A DNA stretch of 15,108 bases from Microcaldota archaeon (lineage in GTDB: Archaea; Micrarchaeota; Micrarchaeia; Norongarragalinales; UBA10210). The notes under the pieces are model-generated. The model was not told the DNA's origin, did not search any database, and was given only the letters and a program-made list of their open reading frames with translations. Of this stretch, positions 1 through 6,132 are shown piece by piece (position 1 is the stretch's first letter; each line of letters opens with the position of its first letter). Location: NCBI GenBank assembly GCA_013331595.1, contig DUGE01000064.1:1-15108 (forward strand), read 5' to 3'. Made by a program: the position numbers and the translations under genes.

Positions 1-30
1 GTCAACGACAACCTCAACCTATTGAAAGCA

Positions 31-329
31 TTAACCCGACTTTTTCAACAAAGCCATTTGTCTGATTACTTCCTTATCTTTCAAGTCGAATTCGCTTCGT
101 TTTCTCAGTTCGAAAACGCAGTTTTCGGAACCCATCGCCTTGCATTGTGTTTCAACACACTCGAATGTAGGTTCCATTAGCGGAACTGCCCAGCCGCCTG
201 CATAATAGCCCCGTTGAAGGTTGCAAACAGGATGGGGAGATTTTCCAAATGTTTTAAGGCGGTTTCTATTTTGAGGCCGTCCGGTTAACTGCCGATTTTG
301 TTTAGTTTGGCGGGCTTCCCGGCTAGCAT
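31..329 (-). pseudogene. Decayed V4R-domain protein remnant
   Basis: Reading the minus strand, the 3' part encodes the C-terminal half of a V4R domain: a GYYAGGW stretch, then ETQCKAMGSENCVFEL, which fits the family pattern E-x-x-C-x-A-x-G-x(3)-C-x-F, ending in a TAA at 33-31. The preceding part (a helical stretch containing LKHLENLPILFATFNG) lies in another frame. Adding one G to the G-run at 209-212 joins the two into a continuous domain, so a single-base deletion is the likely lesion. In addition, the frame of the ATG at 329-327 meets a TAA at 287-285 after 14 codons. V4R domains are small-molecule-binding modules found in archaeal regulators and bacterial proteins. The normal N-terminal half is absent, and the remnant starts two bases after the abiEii stop codon. 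A sequencing error could explain the frameshift, but not both lesions easily. Confidence 0.75.
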
Positions 330-331
330 CA

Positions 332-1489
332 CTAAACTCTTTTGCCAGCCGTTATTTCTTCTAACCTTTTCCTTGCTAGCTTGCTTACTTCATTGTCCGG
401 GTCTTCAGTTAATTTGTTAAGCTGGTTGAGTAACGGCTCTTTTTGTTCGGCAATCCTCACTAGCCCAACCAAACTGCTGAGAGCGCGCAGCGCTTTCACC
501 ACTTCCGAAGCCTCGGCTGACTTTAATTTTTCACAGGTGATTGTGACCGCCCTTTCGAGCAGTGGCAGGGCTTTGGCCCGCTCAATGCCGCGCAGGTGCC
601 CTGCGCCAAGGGCTTTTGAAAATTCTGCCAGTTCTGCTTCAAGCCAGAATTTTTCTTTCAGTTCTTTCGTTACTTCACTGAATTTTGGCAGCTGGCCTCT
701 CCTGACCAACGCGCCCATTCCTTCCGTCCAGTATGCGCTTACTTCCTCCAGCTGCTTTTCATCAAAAACCCGTTCCGGTGCATATTCGATTGCGGGCTGT
801 CCCGAACGCAGGCGTTTTATGCTGCTGAGGCCGCATTTTTCCTTTAGCGTGTTCCTTATTTTTTGCAGTCCGTGCTCGTCCTTGTATTCTTTGAGCAGTT
901 GTGGATGGCGCATTATCTGCCAGAGGTCGTAGTAATCGCGGCTTTTGGCCCGCTGCATTGTGGAGCGGGCTTTTTCCAGCAGTATTTCAACCAGCGCGTA
1001 GCAATGTATCTTGAAGGGAGTTAAATCGGAGTATTTCTTCTCGTTTGAAAGTTCTTCTTTAGCGTTGTAAATTACGTGCTCGTTAAAACTCAGGTCTAGT
1101 TTTATCCTGCCGTTTGAGCGTGGGCCGCTGTACCTGACTTGGCAAGTAATGTAATCGTGGTTTTCGCTTTCGTGCCAATCAGTAAGCGTCAGGTTCGGCG
1201 CGCCCTCCTGGTTTGCTGCCTTGAGTGCTTCTTCCAATTCCCGCCTTATTTCTTCCAGTCCCATTTTTCCTTCGCTGTAGGCGCTGAAGTCGAGGTCTTC
1301 AGACAGCCGGTAGTTTTCAATGTAAACCTTGCTTAGGCAAGTGCCGCCCTTGAAAATCAGGTACTTGAAAAGTTTTGGCCGGGAGTATATTGCCTTAAGC
1401 GCCCAGGTGAGGGCGTAGTCTTTCTCGATAACGTCAATAGGATACCCACAATCCCTGGAAATTTTTGTGAGTTCTTCCTTGCTTATCAT
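332..1489 (-). CDS. abiEii: AbiEii/AbiGii-type nucleotidyltransferase toxin
   Basis: A 385-residue protein of the AbiEii (DUF1814) nucleotidyltransferase toxin family. Visible motifs are FKGGTCLSK at 46-54, followed by R61-x-S63-x-D65-x-D67-F68, the nucleotide- and metal-binding core. Further on are an IKLDLSF strand (third acidic position) and the late KSRDYYDLW motif typical of these enzymes. Family members transfer nucleotides to RNA, tRNA in studied cases, and arrest growth; that activity is inferred here. The catalytic part fills roughly residues 1-270. The last 90 or so residues are helical and Leu/Ala/Glu-rich, resembling HEAT-type repeats, and are an addition to the usual length. The ATG overlaps the upstream antitoxin stop by four bases (ATGA), so the two are translationally coupled as in other AbiE systems. 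The motifs look intact, so the toxin is probably functional. Confidence 0.9.
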   Translation of the reverse strand: MISKEELTKISRDCGYPIDVIEKDYALTWALKAIYSRPKLFKYLIFKGGTCLSKVYIENYRLSEDLDFSAYSEGKMGLEEIRRELEEALKAANQEGAPNLTLTDWHESENHDYITCQVRYSGPRSNGRIKLDLSFNEHVIYNAKEELSNEKKYSDLTPFKIHCYALVEILLEKARSTMQRAKSRDYYDLWQIMRHPQLLKEYKDEHGLQKIRNTLKEKCGLSSIKRLRSGQPAIEYAPERVFDEKQLEEVSAYWTEGMGALVRRGQLPKFSEVTKELKEKFWLEAELAEFSKALGAGHLRGIERAKALPLLERAVTITCEKLKSAEASEVVKALRALSSLVGLVRIAEQKEPLLNQLNKLTEDPDNEVSKLARKRLEEITAGKRV

Positions 1490-2292
1490 GCCAGCGCCTT
1501 TTCCTTAGTCAAATCGACGTTTACTAGGAGGCCCCATCTGCTGGAATGGCGTCCTTCACGCTTGCCCCGGGGCGAGAGCAACGCGTATCCCTTTGTCGCC
1601 TTGAGCTTGATTCTGCGAACAATCTCTCCAGACAAGGGCACGCCCATCATTTCGCACAGGAAACCCAAGCGCTTTAGAACTGCGCCGTTGCCAGAACGCT
1701 CGGCATAACTGACGACCTTAGGAAAATCGAGTGTTTCCTTTGCAATAAATAGCGCTTTGGCTACTTCCTCCATCCCGCCGCAGTATTCGGGCCGGTCCAG
1801 CGCATCAACAATAGTCTTTTCCGGGTCTGAAAACTCAATTTCGTGCCCTCGTTCCACGATTTTGACCCTTCCGAAAAACTTTCGTTTTGTGACAGCAATG
1901 AACCGGTATTCGACTCCGTGAATGACCCGGTTCTTCAACGGCGAAGTAACGATTGTGTTGACCACAAGTGGGACTTGTTCTGTCCATGCGTACTTATGGA
2001 GAGCATTGTAAAAACCGATATAGCAAGGTGAGGCAAGCTTTGACGCGATGTAGTAGCGGTCTTCAGTCCATTTCGGCCTGCTGCCGGCACTCAATTCGAG
2101 GCCTAAGTAAACGCCCCTTGCAAGCCGCTCCAGCCATTGCTTCTTTACGAGTTTTGAAGCCATTTTACGGGCTTTCAAGCGCGAGCCGAGCTTTGCTTGC
2201 AAATCTCCAAGCGTAAACAGCGTCTTTCCTTCTGCTGCTAGGTCTGCAATAGTTCTAGCTTCCAAACCCCCCAAACCTCTCCTAATAGCCAC
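1486..2292 (-). CDS. abiEi: AbiEi-type antitoxin / transcriptional regulator
   Basis: A 268-residue protein matching the AbiEi antitoxin family. Residues 1-65 look like a winged helix-turn-helix (LGDLQAKLGSRLKARKMASKLVKKQWLERL spans about 27-56, followed by ARGVYLG). The middle and C-terminal part carries the family signature SDPEKTIVDALDRPEYCGG, typical of the antitoxin domain. Family members neutralise the AbiEii toxin and repress their own operon. The start is a GTG at 2292, chosen because a G-rich ribosome binding site (GGGGG) sits seven bases upstream and a TATA-like element lies about 40 bases upstream. It overlaps the toxin start by four bases. The order antitoxin then toxin fits autoregulated type IV-like AbiE modules. 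The system may act in phage defence or stress response, and nothing here distinguishes the two. Confidence 0.88.
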   Translation of the reverse strand: MAIRRGLGGLEARTIADLAAEGKTLFTLGDLQAKLGSRLKARKMASKLVKKQWLERLARGVYLGLELSAGSRPKWTEDRYYIASKLASPCYIGFYNALHKYAWTEQVPLVVNTIVTSPLKNRVIHGVEYRFIAVTKRKFFGRVKIVERGHEIEFSDPEKTIVDALDRPEYCGGMEEVAKALFIAKETLDFPKVVSYAERSGNGAVLKRLGFLCEMMGVPLSGEIVRRIKLKATKGYALLSPRGKREGRHSSRWGLLVNVDLTKEKALA

Positions 2293-2330
2293 TAAAATCC
2301 CCCAATATAGTATTATCGATTAATTAACTA

Positions 2331-2343
2331 TTAATATTTATAT
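2331..2343 (-). promoter_or_regulatory. Candidate TATA element for the abiE operon
   Basis: On the minus strand an A/T-rich box reading ATATAAATATTAA precedes the abiEi GTG by about 40 bases, placing transcription start near 2308-2315 and leaving room for the G-rich ribosome binding site. The spacer is so A/T-rich that the exact box is uncertain, and it could also fire towards the plus strand. Confidence 0.4.
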
Positions 2344-2385
2344 CTATGCATCATCTAAAAGACTCAATTAGAGTATTATTGATAA

Positions 2386-2484
2386 GTGGGAGATATATTC
2401 AAACTGATCGTTAGTTTGGGTTGTGTTTTTTTTTTGGGGGGGGGTCTTATGGTTCTAATGAGCCGAAAGTGGCAAGAGTTCTGA
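2386..2484 (+). CDS. Possible 32-residue single-pass membrane peptide
   Basis: The frame runs from a GTG at 2386 directly after an in-frame TAA to a TGA at 2482-2484. The predicted peptide has a short polar N-terminus (MGDIFK), about 20 hydrophobic residues (LIVSLGCVFFLGGGLMVLM) and a charged tail (SRKWQEF), the layout of a small membrane protein. Against it: no Shine-Dalgarno sequence, a GTG start, and the T10-G9 run gives hydrophobic residues in any frame. A TATA-like box at 2337-2344 would start transcription about 20 bases upstream of it. It may be chance. Confidence 0.25.
   Translation: MGDIFKLIVSLGCVFFLGGGLMVLMSRKWQEF
2426..2444. repeat. T10-G9 double homopolymer
   Basis: Ten T residues are followed directly by nine G residues on the plus strand. 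Such runs slip during replication and are also hard to sequence, so the length here should be treated as approximate. It lies inside the possible membrane-peptide frame, where slippage would switch the frame. Confidence 0.9.
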
Positions 2485-2498
2485 CGCCATTAGGCGTC
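2483..2498. repeat. Perfect hairpin after the small ORF
   Basis: GACGCC and GGCGTC form a six-base-pair stem around an ATTA loop. It overlaps the TGA of the possible 32-residue peptide. No T-run follows, so it is not a standard terminator. Confidence 0.55.
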
Positions 2499-2639
2499 TG
2501 GTGAATTGCCCGGCAAAATGGAAGCGCGCAAGCTCCAATTCTTTTTGTTCTTGTTTTTCGTCATACTGCCAGCGGCGCGCCGGCCTTGGAAAAAGCTAAT
2601 CTAATTAAGATTAAAAACCCAATGCCTTCTGCTATTTCC

Positions 2640-2645
2640 GGGTGG
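2640..2645 (+). promoter_or_regulatory. Ribosome binding site deciding the mre11 start
   Basis: GGGTGG lies five bases before the ATG at 2651 and matches the 16S rRNA tail. It covers the alternative in-frame GTG at 2642, which argues against that start. Confidence 0.7.
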
Positions 2646-2650
2646 CTTTT

Positions 2651-3913
2651 ATGGTTCGTTTTGCGCACATGTCTGACGTGCATCTTGGCGCTTTCCGCGA
2701 GAAGGAACTGCGAGAGTTGAACATCGGCGCTTTCGAGAAGGCCGTTGACGTTTGCCTCGAGCGCAAGGCCGATTTTGTTATTATAGCGGGAGATTTTTTC
2801 GACATTGCACTGCCCGAAATGTCTGTGGTGGATAGGGCAGTGCGCAAGATGCGAGAGGCCCAACAACAAGGCCTGGTTTTTTATCTTGTTTACGGGTCTC
2901 ACGATTATTCCCCAACTGAAACGAGCATTATTGATGTCTTGTGCAGTGCTGGTGTTTTGGTGAAAGTTTCAGCTTTTGAAAAGCCGCTGGGAATTGAAGG
3001 GGAGAAGGCGACGCTGAAAGTTTTCAAGGACGGGAAGACTGGCGTGCATTTTGCCGGGCTTTCAGCCCGGGCTAGGGCTTTGGAAGAGAAGGATTTCGGG
3101 AAAATCGATTTTTCCAACCTTGCAAGCGTGCCTAATCCAAAGGTCTTCATTTTCCACTCTGCAGTCACCGAATTCGTTTCAGAGGAATTGCGGGGCTTCG
3201 GGGGCGGAGTTTCAATCCGTTCGCTCCCGCAGGGCTTTGACTATTATGCAACTGGTCATGTTCATCTGCCGCAGGTAATCCGTGATGATGCCTTGAAAGG
3301 GAAGCCGTTAGTCTATCCAGGCCCACTGTTTGCCTCGGACTACCGTGATTTGGAGGCGTTAAGCAGGGAGAAGCACGGCTTTTGGTTTTGCACTTTGGAA
3401 AACGGCGAGTCGAAAGTCGAGCGCATCGAGTTGAACGTTTGCGACGTGGAGTTTTTTGATTACGATGCGGGCGGGAAAGTTTCTCTGGCTGTCCAGCAGG
3501 AGGTTAGTGCGCTTATCGATTCCAGGAATTTGGATGGCAAAGTGGTTTTGGTTCGCTTGCACGGGGTGCTCCAGCAGGGTGCGAGCTTGAGGGACGTTCC
3601 TTTCACCTCGTTCCGCGAGAAGGCCGCGCAAAAGGGCGCGAGGGTTTTTTACTTGAATAGGAATTCGCTGGAAGAGGCGGAAAAGCGCGAGCTGGTTTTA
3701 AACCCGGCTAATGCCTTGCAGATTGAAGACGAGCTTTTCAAGAAGAGCTTGGCGCAGCTGGCAGTGGGTGAGGGCTTGAAGGGCGATAGGGGTTTGGCGC
3801 TTTCAAAGAAGCTTTTGGAGTCGCTCAAGTCGGAACAGGCGGCCGGGGAAGCGAAGGGAGATTTCGAACAGCGCTTGGCGCGAGAGGCGAAGAAAGTTTT
3901 TGAATTGAGTTGA
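2651..3913 (+). CDS. mre11: Mre11 DNA double-strand break repair nuclease
   Basis: A 420-residue archaeal Mre11 (SbcD-like) metallophosphoesterase, which with Rad50 processes DNA ends in double-strand-break repair. Phosphoesterase motifs occur in order: D9-x-H11 (AHMSDVHLG), GDFFD at 47-51, GSHD at 82-85, H169 (FIFHSAVTEF) and GHVH at 202-205. The third motif is GNHD in textbook members and here has Ser for Asn. The cap domain follows to about residue 330. A helical, charged C-terminal tail probably contacts the Rad50 coiled-coil base. The ATG at 2651 is preferred over an in-frame GTG at 2642 because GGGTGG at 2640-2645 is an archaeal ribosome binding site five bases before the ATG and overlaps that GTG. 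rad50 follows 207 bases downstream, an unusually wide gap for this pair. Confidence 0.95.
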   Translation: MVRFAHMSDVHLGAFREKELRELNIGAFEKAVDVCLERKADFVIIAGDFFDIALPEMSVVDRAVRKMREAQQQGLVFYLVYGSHDYSPTETSIIDVLCSAGVLVKVSAFEKPLGIEGEKATLKVFKDGKTGVHFAGLSARARALEEKDFGKIDFSNLASVPNPKVFIFHSAVTEFVSEELRGFGGGVSIRSLPQGFDYYATGHVHLPQVIRDDALKGKPLVYPGPLFASDYRDLEALSREKHGFWFCTLENGESKVERIELNVCDVEFFDYDAGGKVSLAVQQEVSALIDSRNLDGKVVLVRLHGVLQQGASLRDVPFTSFREKAAQKGARVFYLNRNSLEEAEKRELVLNPANALQIEDELFKKSLAQLAVGEGLKGDRGLALSKKLLESLKSEQAAGEAKGDFEQRLAREAKKVFELS

Positions 3914-3929
3914 ATGTAATGTTTGGTAT

Positions 3930-4022
3930 TATAGCAAACCAAGAAAGTCTTTCGGTTGATTTTTCTTGGTTTGCGACTAGCAATCTCGGCAAAATGCCGA
4001 ATTACTTTCCGAGATTGCTATA
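3930..4022 (+). repeat. 93-bp double-hairpin element, copy 1
   Basis: The element begins TATAGC and ends GCTATA. Hairpin 1 has a perfect 13-base-pair stem (GCAAACCAAGAAA with TTTCTTGGTTTGC). After a GACTA linker, hairpin 2 has an 11-base-pair stem (AGCAATCTCGG with CCGAGATTGCT). The reverse complement of hairpin 1 and hairpin 2 share the pattern GCAA...AAAAT...CCGAA-nn-ACTTTC...TTGC, so they are one module in opposite orientations. It starts 16 bases after the mre11 stop. GTTTGGT flanks it on both sides (3921-3927 and 4023-4029), a possible target-site duplication. A second copy in the opposite genomic orientation is at 13617-13709. Confidence 0.9.
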
Positions 4023-4029
4023 GTTTGGT

Positions 4030-4158
4030 GTGGTTTGGAAAGATTTGAAAGATGTTTTTGGCGCTGAAAAATTGCAGGGAAGCTTAGGCACTTTACTGGC
4101 GCAGGTTTACGGTGTGAAAAATGTTGTTGAACAAGCTCGAGTTGAAGAACATCCGTAG
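4030..4158 (+). CDS. Possible 42-residue ORF or gene remnant before rad50
   Basis: From a GTG just after copy 1 of the repeat, an open frame reads VWKDLKDVFGAEKLQG and continues GSLGTLLAQVYGVKNVV before ending at a TAG inside rad50 (38-base overlap). The composition is protein-like: amphipathic helices, no low complexity. No convincing ribosome binding site precedes the GTG, and the overlap with rad50 is long. It could be a small gene, the 3' remnant of a gene disrupted when the repeat arrived, or chance. No family was recognised. Confidence 0.25.
   Translation: MVWKDLKDVFGAEKLQGSLGTLLAQVYGVKNVVEQARVEEHP
4111..4114 (+). promoter_or_regulatory. Ribosome binding site of rad50
   Basis: GGTG lies six bases before the ATG at 4121, fixing the start that gives the canonical Rad50 N-terminus (MLLNKLELKNIRSY). 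Confidence 0.65.
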
Positions 4159-6124
4159 CTATGCCGATGCCACCGTCAACTTTCCTGAGGGCGTGGTGCT
4201 GTTCGAGGGTGATGTTGGTTCGGGCAAGAGCAGCGTGCTTTACGCGCTGGAATTCGCCTTGTTCGGCCTGGGCGATTTGAATGCCGCATTTTTACTTAGG
4301 AATTCCGCCCAGAGCGGGTCCGTGAAAGTCAATTTCACCGTAAACGGCAGGGCGTTTGAAGTTTACCGTTCGATCGAACGGAAGAAAACTATCCAACAGG
4401 GCGAGTGCTGGGTTGTGGAAGACGGAAGGAAGACGATTTACACCGCCTCTGAAATGAAGCCCGCCGTCCTGAAGATTCTTGGCTTCAAGGAGCCGCCGAA
4501 CCCCCGTTCGCAGTCGATAATCTACCGCTATGCCGTTTTCACGCCTCAGGAGGAAATGAAGAAGATTCTTGAGGAAAAGCCCGAGGACCGCATGCAGACT
4601 TTGCGCAAGAGCTTCGGGATTGAAGAGTACCGCGTTGCGCGCGATAACGCTTCAATTATCCTGAAGGATTTGCGTGAGGAACTGCGGTTTTTGGAAGGCC
4701 AGGCTTCTGACCTGCCTTCGTTATTGCAGGAGGAGACTGTTTTTTCGCAAAAAATATCCGAGTTGGAACGCTCTTTCACCCAGGCTTCCCTCCAGGCATC
4801 GGATTCGGAAAAAAAGCTTTCCGATGCGAAGGGAAAATTCAGCCTTTTACAGTCGCAGTTGTCTTCCTTGCGCTCGCTCCAGGCCGAATTGCCTTTGCTT
4901 CAAAAGCGGCTGGAGGAAAAGCGTTCTTTCGTCCGTGACGCGTCCGAGCAGGAGGTTTTTCTTGTTGGTGAAGCGGGTGACTTGAAGCAGCAGGTTTCTG
5001 AAATAAGAATAGTTTCCGTTGATTACTCGAAAACCCAAGAGGAATACCGGAAAAAGCGCGCGGACGTGGCTGCGTTGACTAATGAAATGGGCGGGCTTCA
5101 GGCAAAGCAAAGGGATTACGCGCAGTTGAAGGAAAAAGGCGTTTGCCCCACTTGCCTGCAGGAGATAGCGGGCGATTTCGACAAGCATTTCTCGGAATTG
5201 GCCGTGCTCGTTTCGGAAAAGCAGTTCGCCTTGGAGAAATTCAAGGCAGAGGAAGAGGATTTGTCCGTGCTTTTGGAGCAGGCAGTGCAGCAGAACGCTT
5301 CGATGCAGCGGAAAAGCGATTTGGAAAAACGGCTTGGGAAAAACTCTTTGGAACTTGCGTCCTTGAAGCAGAAGAAATCTGCCGCAGAAGCGGAAATCCC
5401 TGTTCTTGAACAATCGGTTTCTGAAAAGCAGGGCAAGCTCGGCTCGCTTCAGGGCATTGAGTCTGATGCTAAAGAGTTGGAAAAACAGGTTGTTTCGCTC
5501 GAATCTGGCTTTAAGTCGTCGTTTTCTGAAAAAACGCGCGCCGAAGCGCAGTTGCAGGACTCCCGCTCAAGGCTTTCCGACTTGCAAAAGCGGATTTCGG
5601 AAAAGCAGGTGCACCAACGGAATATTTTGAAGTTGAGGGAGCGCAAGTCTTGGCTTGAAGACCATTTTGTCGCCTGCCTTTCCCTAATTGAGACGCAAGT
5701 GCTGTCTAGTTTGAACCGCGAGTTCGACGGGCTTTTCAAGAAATGGTTTTCGCTTTTGGTGGAAAGCGGGGACTTGAACGTTTATGCGAACGGGCAGTTC
5801 GAGCCCATGGTGGAAATAAACGGCTACGAGCACCCGTACACCACTCTTTCGGGCGGGGAGAAGAGCGCCTTGGCTTTAGCCTACCGTCTTGCCTTGAATG
5901 CCATAGTAAAGAGCGTGAGCGCCTCGATGCAGGAGAACCTCGTTATACTTGACGAGCCTACGGATGGCTTTTCTAAAGAACAGTTGTCGAGAATGCGTGC
6001 GGTGCTGAAGGAATTGAATTCCAAGCAGGTTTTGCTCGTTTCCCACGAGCGCGAGCTGGAAGCTTTTGCGGACAAGGTTTTCTTCGTCCAAAAGAAGGAC
6101 GGGCTTTCGGAAGTTTCCTCCTGA
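4121..6124 (+). CDS. rad50: Rad50 ATPase of the Mre11-Rad50 complex
   Basis: A 667-residue SMC-like ATPase that tethers and opens DNA ends together with Mre11. N-terminal lobe: Walker A GDVGSGKSS at 30-38 and Q-loop Gln near 143 (TPQEEM). Two coiled-coil arms at about 185-338 and 350-515 flank the zinc hook C342-P-T-C345, through which two Rad50 molecules dimerise via zinc. C-terminal lobe: ABC signature LSGGEKS at 576-582, Walker B with D611-E612 (VILDEPTDGFS) and the H-loop SH at 641-642. Each arm is about 150 residues, shorter than in many archaeal Rad50 proteins (family lengths are often 850-900 residues), so the hook reach is reduced. The ATG is set by the GGTG at 4111. It ends eight bases from the convergent ATPase gene. 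Confidence 0.96.
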   Translation: MLLNKLELKNIRSYADATVNFPEGVVLFEGDVGSGKSSVLYALEFALFGLGDLNAAFLLRNSAQSGSVKVNFTVNGRAFEVYRSIERKKTIQQGECWVVEDGRKTIYTASEMKPAVLKILGFKEPPNPRSQSIIYRYAVFTPQEEMKKILEEKPEDRMQTLRKSFGIEEYRVARDNASIILKDLREELRFLEGQASDLPSLLQEETVFSQKISELERSFTQASLQASDSEKKLSDAKGKFSLLQSQLSSLRSLQAELPLLQKRLEEKRSFVRDASEQEVFLVGEAGDLKQQVSEIRIVSVDYSKTQEEYRKKRADVAALTNEMGGLQAKQRDYAQLKEKGVCPTCLQEIAGDFDKHFSELAVLVSEKQFALEKFKAEEEDLSVLLEQAVQQNASMQRKSDLEKRLGKNSLELASLKQKKSAAEAEIPVLEQSVSEKQGKLGSLQGIESDAKELEKQVVSLESGFKSSFSEKTRAEAQLQDSRSRLSDLQKRISEKQVHQRNILKLRERKSWLEDHFVACLSLIETQVLSSLNREFDGLFKKWFSLLVESGDLNVYANGQFEPMVEINGYEHPYTTLSGGEKSALALAYRLALNAIVKSVSASMQENLVILDEPTDGFSKEQLSRMRAVLKELNSKQVLLVSHERELEAFADKVFFVQKKDGLSEVSS

Positions 6125-6132
6125 GTTGAGTT

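Larger units (their letters stand above)
2293..2650. other. Gene-poor spacer between abiEi and mre11
   Basis: This 358-base stretch separates the divergent abiE and mre11 units. It holds an A/T-rich promoter zone (2300-2345), a possible 32-residue membrane peptide (2386-2484) containing a T10-G9 run, a short perfect hairpin at 2483-2498, a GC-rich patch with the palindrome GGCGCGCC near 2574-2581, and a weak TATA-like GATTAAAAAC at 2609-2618 that could serve mre11. No RNA gene or established gene was recognised in it. Confidence 0.6.

Noticed and set aside
342..932. 196-codon open frame on the plus strand
   Set aside because: It lies antisense within abiEii, has Ser/Cys-rich low-information sequence and no ribosome binding site. 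It reflects the codon bias of the real gene.
332..2292. A larger phage-defence island around abiE
   Set aside because: Only the two AbiE genes are present. Neighbours are a V4R remnant and chromosomal repair genes; no integrase, restriction genes or other defence genes were seen.
2461..2535. tRNA or C/D-box RNA in the abiE-mre11 spacer
   Set aside because: No T-arm, anticodon arm or acceptor pairing could be formed, and the C box (RUGAUGA) is missing.
2642..2650. GTG at 2642 as the mre11 start
   Set aside because: The GTG is part of the ribosome binding site for the ATG at 2651, which also gives the normal Mre11 N-terminus.
3930..4022. CRISPR repeat or attC-like recombination site
   Set aside because: There is no array of equal spacers, and no integron-type integrase is nearby. 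Here the loops are conserved and stems vary, with no attC core-site motifs.
4847..5413. 188-codon open frame on the minus strand
   Set aside because: It is antisense to the Rad50 coiled coil and has no motif or start signal.
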